Positions 1 through 6,763 of a stretch of DNA of 19,964 bases are shown piece after piece. This DNA is from Coemansia sp. RSA 1804 (Eukaryota > Kickxellomycota > Kickxellomycetes > Kickxellales > Kickxellaceae), in assembly GCA_027578815.1 (NCBI GenBank), contig JANBTH010000349.1, positions 1 to 19,964 of the forward strand, given 5' to 3'. The notes under the pieces are model-generated. The model worked only from the letters and a program-made list of their open reading frames with translations, made no database searches and was not told the origin of the DNA. The first letter of the stretch is position 1. Every line of letters starts with the position of its first letter. The translations under genes were made by a program, and so were the position numbers.

Positions 1-234
1 GCTTGTGGGCTGGTTGTGTTTGTCTACGTGGCTGCTCGAGAACCGCTCGGGGTCATCGAGACAGAGACGCCGTGCGAGACCATACTTTGCACTCAGTCTG
101 CCCTGGTAGTCGTTGATGTTGGTATGAACAGCCGCTGTCTTTGATCTTTGCCAGTTTCCTGTCCTGCTCCGGAAAGCGGCTGCTCTGTTCCCACCACTAG
201 CAGTGCTTGCGCCCCTGCTTAGTAAACGCAGCAT
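1..234 (-). CDS. 5' end of a mitochondrially targeted protein (partial), possibly an RNase III-fold mitoribosomal protein
   Basis: Reading the minus strand from the ATG at 234-232 gives 78 open codons running off the left edge. The first 40 or so residues begin MLRLLSRGAS and are rich in Arg, Ser, Ala and Thr with no acidic residues, which is a typical mitochondrial presequence. The part after it (INDYQGRLSAKYGLARRLCL, then a stretch ending DKHNQPTS) resembles the start of the degenerate RNase III domain in fungal mitochondrial large-subunit proteins such as mL57/MRPL15 or mL44/MRPL3, where a short helix precedes an H/D-N-x-x-L segment. That family call is tentative because the diagnostic part lies outside the window. 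The coding call rests on the uninterrupted frame from the start codon and the presequence composition. It lies in the same orientation as the RING gene upstream of it (about 390 nt gap). Confidence 0.6.
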   Translation of the reverse strand, partial: MLRLLSRGASTASGGNRAAAFRSRTGNWQRSKTAAVHTNINDYQGRLSAKYGLARRLCLDDPERFSSSHVDKHNQPTS

Positions 235-622
235 AATTTACACGGGAGAGCTGGATAATGCAAATTGTAGAATAAGAAGAACACCCGGCCAATTCAGCCG
301 CAATAAACAACAAATAAAGAAAGAATAGAAAAAAAAAACAAAAGGACAAGTTCAAAGAAAGAAAAAGCAAAGAAAGAGAACCGTTTTATAAAGCATCCAG
401 CATATTGATCAACAAAAACGCCAGCACATTTGAATCCAACAAAATTCTAACCTCTTTCCTTTTCTGTCGCTGTTTACAATCGCTACTGCTTCTGTCTTTT
501 GCCTTTTGGCTCTACCGAGTGGTGTGTATTCTATTGTTTGTTTACTGTACAGAATGATTCAACAAAGATAAAGGTGGTGCTAGTGGTCCTATAAAGAAGG
601 TTGGCTGGCATGTCGTGTCATG
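235..622. other. Intergenic spacer, A-rich, no gene seen
   Basis: About 390 nt lie between the start of the partial mitochondrial gene and the stop of the PA-TM-RING gene, both on the minus strand. The segment 300-375 is strongly A/G-rich on the plus strand, so it is pyrimidine-rich in the sense direction of the left gene, a layout seen in fungal core promoters. No RNA gene or conserved reading frame was seen. Confidence 0.6.
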
Positions 623-2214
623 TCAATCCTGACGTCTGTTATCATCGCTGCTCGCAAATAGTTCAGACAAAGGCTGGCTGGCCGCTTGGTAAAAGTACAT
701 AAAGGAGGCCGCAAGAGCCGAGCGTTCTTCTGAAGGCAGTTGCGAATCCGCTGTATTGCCTAGAATATGGTCAGAGTTCTTTTTGGATGGATCTGACATC
801 GTATTTGTTGCAATTGCTGTTGCTGCGGCAATGTCAGCAGCAGCAGCGTTGCCGTCTGGGTTTCTATGCATCAGATCAAGGATTCTGTCGTAGCCGTGCC
901 TTTTGAGCCTTGCCAGGCCTTTGTTAATGTCCGACTTGCACACCGGGCAGTGCACAGTCATATCCTTGCACTGAAGCCACGTATCGATACATCGCTGGTG
1001 GAAGGCGTGCTTGCATGGAAGAAGCCGTAGCAGATCCTTTTGCGCGTATTGTCCCAGGCAGATGGCACAATCGTCTTCCTCGGTAAACGAGTATGAGCAA
1101 CGCCCAGTCCGCTGTATGATCCGTGCCAGCTGCTGTTGCAACACTTCGTTCTCTATTTTGGATGGCGTGAAGTCAGACTCTGGCGTCTCGTACCGCGACT
1201 CTTCGCCATCAAGGTCCTTTTCGTCAGATACGCCGCACTCCTGCACACATGCAGCAGTCCACTCGACATATAGCAAGGGAAGCTGCTCGATAACTGACTT
1301 GTCGACTGGTTCGGGCCTGGTTCCAAAAAGCTCGGGTGCTATCTCTCGCGGAATATGGCGCAGCGACCCGACAGTGCACGCCAGCATCAGGTATATAATC
1401 AGCGTAAACATTACCATCGATGCAAGCAGGATATGTGTTGACGCAAACACACGCGCAAGAAGCTGGCTATTGCCACGAGTGCCACTGTGGAGAATGCTCA
1501 CGTAAACAAAGGCATCTCTCTGGGCTGCGTCGTCTCTTGGACCATTTCCCTGGCTGCTTTTCAGCCTAGCAGCCTGCTGCTGCATAGTGCGGATTCCATT
1601 GGTGACCCGGGTGGTCACAAAGGCGACTGGTATGTCGACATTGCTGGTTACTTCGAAAAAGTCGTCTGTCGGTCTCCCACAGTCGCTGCTGTTGGCAACA
1701 ATGACTCCCTTGGCGCCTGATTTTGCTGCCCTTTCGAGCAACACGGACAATGAGCAGCTGCCACAGCTAACAAGGCCAATTGTGTGACCTCCATTTGAAT
1801 CATGCCCTTTGGCCTCCTCTGGGCCAGCTATGCTGTTTTTGTTGATGTTTGATGAATCGCCTTGGTTGCATCGCGAGTCAATCTCCACAACACGACCCTA
1901 CAAAAATTATTTCATATTTGTATGTCCATTTGAAAAGTATTTAGTTTCAGCCAGAGTACGGTGGTGACATACGGCGTAATTGATTGCCATTAAAGTGTCC
2001 TTACCTGGAACATCCCCGTGTAGCTTGTCGATGCAAAAAGAATGATGTGCGAGTCGTGGAAGAGCATCTGGCCAACAAGATGGCAGCCCTCGCCACCTGC
2101 ACATGTATGGTAGCTAACAACCAGGTCTTTGTTATTGCACTGTCCCAGACTTGCTAGGAATACAGACACCAGTACCAGCAGTGAGAACAGCCGAGTCAAA
2201 AACGACAGAGCCAT
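623..2214 (-). CDS. PA-TM-RING-H2 E3 ubiquitin ligase, two exons
   Basis: Exon 1 is 2214-2005 and exon 2 is 1897-623, joined in phase 0 across a 107-nt intron, giving 494 residues. Residues 1-25 are a signal peptide (hydrophobic, ending near SLGQC). Residues about 72-175 look like a protease-associated domain: the segment IGLVSCGSCSLSVLLERAAK followed by SGAKGVIVAN matches the usual pattern of that lumenal fold. A single membrane segment lies at about 220-245. The cytosolic part holds a RING-H2 finger at about 347-390: CAIC, then CKHAFHQRC, then CPVC, giving the C3H2C3 zinc-ligand order. The tail of about 100 residues is low-complexity Ala/Ser. This architecture is the RNF13/RNF128/ZNRF family of endosomal or Golgi membrane ubiquitin ligases. 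The ATG at 2214 is chosen because it alone supplies the signal peptide. The exon join restores the residues just upstream of the PA core. Substrate is unknown. Confidence 0.87.
1898..2004 (-). other. Spliceosomal intron in the PA-TM-RING gene
   Basis: On the minus strand the intron starts GTAAGG directly after ATG TTC CAG and ends TTTTTGTAG before GGT CGT GTT GTG. It is 107 nt, phase 0, and brings the signal-peptide exon into frame with the PA/RING exon. Without splicing the first exon stops four codons after the donor. Confidence 0.85.
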
Positions 2215-3743
2215 GATTTATTTCCAGCTGCATGCAATATGTTGCAAATAACCGCACTTGACGTATATACAAGTCGTCACGTCGCCGTTAACTCGATGGC
2301 CAAAGATGACAACAGGCGACTAGCGCAAGGTGCTTTTTGGGAGAACAAGTAGGCAGAAATCGCAATGGTCTATAATGTACAAGTGTATAAAAAGTGCTAG
2401 TCGAAACAATACAGAATGAAAACGAGAAGAGAGCAATGAAAATAAAAGAGATACCATACTCTAGTTTTTCCATCTTTTTTCTTCCTCTTCATCTGTCAAT
2501 TTAAAGGAGACACAAACAGACGACGATGCCACAAACAATTAAACAGATAAAATTAGCTTGTCCAGCTATGGTTGCATGTCCAGCATGGTCTTGCGAAAAG
2601 CCATGTGTGGGGAGAAAGATTGATTGTTCCATCTGGCTCGCCGCTCCACTATTTGCTCCACGAAAACTTTACACAGTTTGGTGGAATCACTCTCGGCTAT
2701 TTTACCTTGCATGATGCTTCTTGTACTTTATTCCCTTCCTTCCGGTGCCAAACCTGTTCTTTCCTATTTCCCTTTTCCTTATTCTTTGCCATATTAAGTG
2801 GGCATGTCATTGGTGCATGTTTCGCCAACTTTCAATATGCAATATCGGGCCTAAAGTAAATAAACAAAATAAAAAGCTTCATGGGAAGAGATGGCCAACA
2901 GAATGTTGCTTGCTTGCTTGGGAATAGTACGCCAAGGTTTTCTTGGCAATATCGATTGTTTGGGCATATCAGCATTGGTTTGGTCAAACCAAACAAAGCA
3001 GCCTCCCAACAACATCTTCTACATTGTGCAAGCGTCTAGGTGGAATAAGAGCAGTCAGGCGTACAAATGTTAAATTATCTGTATGCAAATACTGCTTCCA
3101 CAATTTATGCAAACGCTCTTTGTTGCTACCAGACGCAAAAGCAGTCAGTCCAACCAGAAGAAGAGATAAAGCATTGAAAGGGATACCGGAAGAGGTCGGC
3201 TCAAACGACAAGTACTTTTCTACTGAAAGATAGTGGCAGCGTCTGGTTTTTCAGGCTGCGATGAGTGCAAACTCTAAACAAAATTGCATCTATTATTTGG
3301 GAGGACGCTTGCATCAAAAAACATCCCCCTCCGATTGTTACACAATTGTTCGTAATTCCGTTTGCAGGCCCAGACTGCCACATTATTTGCCAAAGACTAC
3401 GCCACGCAAACAAAAAAAGTGTAAATACAAAACCACCTTTTCAATAAAGACGGTCTGTCTGTCAATGATAACCTGTTTGTTGTGCTTCCGGGTGGCTGAT
3501 GCCGTGAATGGATCTCGTATGCCCATCGATTCTTACAAGAAGGTGGTCATTGGATATCTAGAACATCTAGCAATGCTTTCTCGTATAAAAGTAAAGGGTT
3601 AGCTTCTCAGTTTATTAATTCAAATCGTCCAAAAGACCCCCACGTTGCTACGTGTTGCTAACTACACACAACCCTTTATACGTCGCGTATGTGCCAAACA
3701 ATGGAGACAAGAGCTATCCACAAGTCTCGGTATTAAAAGATAA
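2215..3743. other. Gene-poor region of about 1.5 kb
   Basis: This stretch separates the RING gene start from the first peptide gene. Several open frames of 60-113 codons occur on both strands, but none shows domain-like composition, codon bias like the neighbours, or a recognisable family. The minus-strand side next to 2214 should hold the RING gene promoter; a TATATAC-like sequence lies near 2264-2270. Two short perfect hairpins occur at 2931-2947 and around 2976-2993. A GCTTG triplication lies near 2907-2921. No tRNA-like B box was seen. Confidence 0.5.
2931..2947. repeat. Short inverted repeat (GCCAAG...CTTGGC)
   Basis: A perfect 6-bp inverted repeat, GCCAAG and CTTGGC, flanks a 5-nt loop. 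About 30 nt further on is a second perfect inverted repeat with 8-bp arms (TTGGTTTG gt CAAACCAA). Either could be a protein-binding site or chance; no function is claimed. Confidence 0.5.
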
Positions 3744-3965
3744 CTACGACCAGCGCATGCAACGGCGCATGCAGTGGTTGTAGTTCCACGAGAAGCGGCA
3801 CTGGCGGTTGCAATGCTCCCATAGCCACCACCCACCACCACCACCGTGCTGCTGTATTCCCTGTGGATTAGCCTCCGGCAGAGGAAGCGGCTCGGGATCG
3901 GCATTGGCCAGTACAACGGCACTGGTCGAAGCAAGAACAAAGGCAGACAACAGAGCGATCTTCAT
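3744..3965 (-). CDS. Small secreted Cys/Trp/Arg peptide, copy 1
   Basis: This is an intron-less 73-residue protein. Residues 1-20 are a signal peptide (MKIALLSAFV start, cleavage expected near VVLA-NA). Residues 22-34 form an acidic Pro-rich spacer, then five Gly and WWLW. The C-terminal domain has Cys at 52, 56, 65 and 69, spacing C-x3-C-x8-C-x3-C, with His before the first and third Cys and five Arg but no acidic residue after position 50. That spacing is the hallmark of alpha-hairpinins (two helices locked by C1-C4 and C2-C3 bonds), a fold used by plant antimicrobial peptides and scorpion kappa-toxins. Homology to those is not claimed. A paralogue with the same C-terminus lies at 4800-5039. 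Function is unknown; a cationic antimicrobial or signalling peptide or a metal-binding peptide are both possible. The coding call is supported by the conserved frame, signal peptide and stop position in two copies. Confidence 0.85.
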   Translation of the reverse strand: MKIALLSAFVLASTSAVVLANADPEPLPLPEANPQGIQQHGGGGGWWLWEHCNRQCRFSWNYNHCMRRCMRWS

Positions 3966-4035
3966 GATGATGTTGTGAATCAGTGGTGATTGTTTGGTAC
4001 CAAGAAAAAGGGAATGTGTTAGCTTAAAGGTAAAA

Positions 4036-4106
4036 AAAACAAGGGCAAGTTGAGCTCCTAAGGAATCAAAAACGTTGTCATAGCGTTCTCCTATTGCCTT
4101 TTATAT
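4036..4106 (-). promoter_or_regulatory. Putative core promoter and 5' leader element of peptide copy 1
   Basis: On the minus strand a TATAAAA box (4105-4099) lies about 135 nt upstream of the ATG. About 40 nt downstream comes GATTCCTTAGGAGCTCAACT and then TTGCCCTTGTTTT (4067-4036). The same order and spacing recur upstream of the paralogue, which makes this stretch the likely transcription start and leader region. Confidence 0.55.
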
Positions 4107-4799
4107 GACATTTTGAACTAAAAACACATATGCTAACAAGAGCATGTACGTCGTTGGATGTATCTAGCAAAAGTAAAGAGATATCAATGTGTTAAACTTG
4201 AAAAGATTAAACTAAAGCCGTACATGGTCATTTTGTAAATACGATCTAACAGCATCTGTGCTCTATTTTATCTCTTTCAAGGAATTCAGCTTACCACAGC
4301 ACACAGCTGAATAGCATAGAATAATAATAATATCAACATATAATTTAAAAAAGTATTGATTAACAAAAACAGGATACACATATCAAACACTTGTCTTGAT
4401 AACAATATCAAGAAAATCTTATTACCACATTACAGCATCTAAACAGATTTGCTATAATAATTTATTTAAACTTGTAAATAGTAAAGCACAACTATATAAA
4501 AATGTTAACCGTTTCAAAAACAGCAAAAAAACTGTTAAATGCTAAAATAACAGTGCCAAAAGGCTGCTCAAACAAAACGCACTTTATATAAAAAGTAATT
4601 AACTCAATAATAAACACGAACATATTCACGCTACTAGTTAACATTATTAGTTTGTTTTAATATAAAATAAGGTAGCAACAAAATTTATTTAAATTGACAA
4701 AAAACCTTTGCTACATATTGCATACTACGCACAAAAGCATTCAACATGTTCCAATGTGTGTTTTGAAAGCATGGACGCTCTTATAATGTGTTATAGCAT
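4107..4799. other. Very AT-rich spacer between the two peptide genes
   Basis: Nearly 700 nt dominated by A and T on both strands, with an (AAT)n run near 4320-4332 and no open frame of note. It carries the 3' end region of copy 2 and whatever lies upstream of the copy 1 TATA box. The composition contrasts sharply with the GC-richer peptide coding sequences on either side. Confidence 0.7.
4394..4413. repeat. Perfect inverted repeat TCTTGATA-acaa-TATCAAGA
   Basis: Two perfect 8-bp arms flank a 4-nt loop within the AT-rich spacer. It could be a binding site for a dimeric regulator or a chance palindrome in AT-rich DNA. Confidence 0.6.
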
Positions 4800-5039
4800 C
4801 TACCACCAGCGCATGCAACGACGCATGCAGTGGTTGTAATTCCATGAGTAGCGACACTGGCGGTGGCAATGACGCCAGCGCCACCACCCGTGACCCTGAC
4901 CTTCCATTCCCCCTTCTCCTCCCTCTCCTCCCGATGGGTTATGCATCTGCGTAATTGGAGTCTCTTGGGGCTCGGCTGATGCCATTGCAGCCGCACCAGT
5001 TGCGGCAATGACAAGGGTAGAGATCAAGGCAATCTTCAT
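4800..5039 (-). CDS. Small secreted Cys/Trp/Arg peptide, copy 2
   Basis: This is an intron-less 79-residue paralogue of the gene at 3744-3965. Residues 1-20 or so are a signal peptide (MKIALISTLV start, then Ala-rich). Residues 23-50 form a Gly/Glu/Met-rich spacer unlike that of copy 1. The C-terminal domain begins GWWRWR and has Cys at 58, 62, 71 and 75, again C-x3-C-x8-C-x3-C with His before the first and third Cys. From the first His to the end, 20 of 23 residues are identical to copy 1, while the spacers barely align. This copy is more cationic (two extra Arg before the first Cys) and ends in WW rather than WS. Same-strand orientation and a shared promoter layout point to tandem duplication. 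Function unknown. Confidence 0.85.
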   Translation of the reverse strand: MKIALISTLVIAATGAAAMASAEPQETPITQMHNPSGGEGGEGGMEGQGHGWWRWRHCHRQCRYSWNYNHCMRRCMRWW

Positions 5040-5122
5040 ATTGAATGTAAGGTGAGTTGTCGGTTACGTGGTTGTAGTTGCAAGGATCGTGGTATAAAGT
5101 AGTTGGCTTGAAGATGTCGGAG

Positions 5123-5193
5123 AAAACAAGGAAGTATAACTTCTAAGGAACCAGTCTAACACTAAAAGCAAAGTGTTATATGGCTTATTTATA
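5123..5193 (-). promoter_or_regulatory. Putative core promoter and 5' leader element of peptide copy 2
   Basis: On the minus strand TATAAATA (5193-5186) is followed about 43 nt later by GGTTCCTTAGAAGTTATACT and then TCCTTGTTTT (5152-5123). This matches the copy 1 arrangement in order and spacing. The element lies about 85-110 nt before the ATG. A second TATA-like sequence occurs at 5182-5175. Confidence 0.55.
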
Positions 5194-5703
5194 TGGTTTT
5201 ATTTAAATGAATGCTACATGTTTTAGCTTAATAAAAAGCCGCAAAATGAATGTATCAATATGCGAACGGGAATTGGATCTCGCAAATAAAATATATATTA
5301 ACTTATCGCAAACATAAAACAGATGTAACCCCATGTGTACCGCCTCCTTTATTGTTTTATATCTTTTCAACAGTATTTCCACAGTGTTTGTATAATGTGC
5401 GATTCATCCAGGGGTTGTTGTTGCCAGATCTAATAATAAGAAAGCTCAAGCGCATTCAGTTCACATCAAAATATAATATCCTAATCTGATTCCCAATTTC
5501 TAGAATGATCATGAGAAAATCAGTATTTTTAGTGATCAGCAAATAGTAGAAAGAAAATTTCGTTTAAATATTTTTCTCATGCCTTTTTCTTCCTCAGTTT
5601 TTCATTGCAATTAATATTAAGTGCTTGTTTCTCAACGTAAAGGGTCTCCGCAACTTGTTCTATTTACCACATATCTATATATTACGGACACGCAGAAGGC
5701 GAC
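5194..5703. other. AT-rich divergent spacer between peptide copy 2 and RRS1
   Basis: About 510 nt with no supported gene. It should hold the RRS1 promoter on the right. A pyrimidine-rich stretch (5577-5600, CCTTTTTCTTCCTC) lies about 105-125 nt before the RRS1 ATG, as is common near fungal transcription starts. A 79-codon plus-strand open frame starting at 5250 lacks coding character. Confidence 0.5.
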
Positions 5704-6579
5704 ATGGACGTAACAGGGATTCTCGAGGAGCACAAGAGTCGGTTCAAGACTATACAGGTGGATCGGCTAATTCCAACAGACCTGGACCTCGGAATGCTGG
5801 CAGCCTTTGACATAAATATGGTTGACGAAGACAAGCTGAGAGCAAGCCAAGGAACGCGCGACGCGTACTTGCAGGAGCTTTCACGCGAGGGAACGCAGCT
5901 CCTGATCAACGAGCTGTTTGGACTACCAACAGCAGTGGATGAGGACAGCGTGTATGCGTCGCTACCCAGAGCCAGGACTGTGCTGCCGCGCGAAAAACCG
6001 GTGCCAAAGGAGAAGCCGCTTACGCGGTGGGAGAAGTTTGCAAAGATCAAAAAGATCCAGAACCGCAAAAAGTCGCGGATGGTGTTTGATGAGGAGGCGG
6101 GCGAGTGGCGGCCCAGATACGGGTTCAAGGGCGTCAATAACGATGACCAGCGGCCGTGGCTGCTCGAGGTGCCGGGCAACGCTGATCAGTATGCTGACCA
6201 GTTCCAGGCCAAGCGCGAGGAGAAGAAGGCACGCATCGAGAAGAACACCCGCCGCCAGCAGCGCAATATTGAGGAAAGGGTTGCTTCAGAGAAGGGACTC
6301 AAGCCGCAGGAGATGCGCAAGCGCCAGCTGCAGCAGGCGATTGTCATGTCAAAGGGCTCGACGGCCTCGCTGGGCAAGTTTGACGATAAGCTCAAGGGCG
6401 AGCCCAAGATCAAGGGTCTCAAGCGCAAGTTCGATCCGCTGGTGACAACCACCGATAAGGAAAAGACCAAGAACATGGACATTCTGAACCGCGTTGCAAA
6501 GGGCGACACCTCAGCAACAGTGCTCAATGTGCGCAAGGCACAGCGCGCCGTCAACAAGGAAAAGCGCAAGCAAAAGTAG
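5704..6579 (+). CDS. RRS1: Ribosome biogenesis regulatory protein Rrs1
   Basis: A complete intron-less 291-residue protein. The N-terminal half carries the family core: VDRLIPTDLDLGMLAAFDIN, ELFGLPT, LPREKPVPKEKPLTRWEKFA, KKKS-type basic stretches, and GFKGVNNDDQRPWLLEVPGN. The C-terminal third is a highly charged Lys/Arg-rich tail with coiled-coil character, ending KEKRKQK, suited to nucleolar localisation and rRNA contact. Rrs1 pairs with Rpf2 to recruit the 5S RNP (5S rRNA, uL18, uL5) to pre-60S particles, an essential nucleolar step. Length lies between the yeast (about 203) and human (about 365) proteins. The ATG at 5704 is the first in frame and starts MDVTGILEEHK, as expected for the family. 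The gene is convergent with BiP, with 184 nt between the stops. Confidence 0.95.
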   Translation: MDVTGILEEHKSRFKTIQVDRLIPTDLDLGMLAAFDINMVDEDKLRASQGTRDAYLQELSREGTQLLINELFGLPTAVDEDSVYASLPRARTVLPREKPVPKEKPLTRWEKFAKIKKIQNRKKSRMVFDEEAGEWRPRYGFKGVNNDDQRPWLLEVPGNADQYADQFQAKREEKKARIEKNTRRQQRNIEERVASEKGLKPQEMRKRQLQQAIVMSKGSTASLGKFDDKLKGEPKIKGLKRKFDPLVTTTDKEKTKNMDILNRVAKGDTSATVLNVRKAQRAVNKEKRKQK

Positions 6580-6763
6580 AAGTCATAAAAGTCAACATGT
6601 TCCTATTTTTTACGTTACCATGCTTGGAAATGTAATAATCAAAGTGCAGAAACAGGAAAGCCAGAAAAGCGCACAGGGCCCCACTGGGGTCCTTCTTTGC
6701 ACAAAAAGAAAAAGCAGAAAAGAAAAGATAGGGGTTTTGGAGATACGGGACTGGGATCTAGAT

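Noticed and set aside
2288..2473. 61-codon minus-strand frame with a hydrophobic N-terminus just upstream of the RING gene
   Set aside because: It has a signal-like start, but the rest lacks pattern and it sits where the RING promoter should be. No paralogue or conservation can be seen here, so it is left uncalled.
3261..3602. 113-codon plus-strand frame in the gene-poor region
   Set aside because: Composition and codon use do not resemble the neighbouring genes; no domain or splice-supported extension.
3662..3940. 92-codon alternative frame over peptide copy 1 and its counterpart (4781-5014) over copy 2
   Set aside because: Their similarity follows from the conserved nucleotides of the true frame. 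They lack signal peptides and differ in start and stop positions, while the chosen frame keeps signal peptide, Cys pattern and stop.
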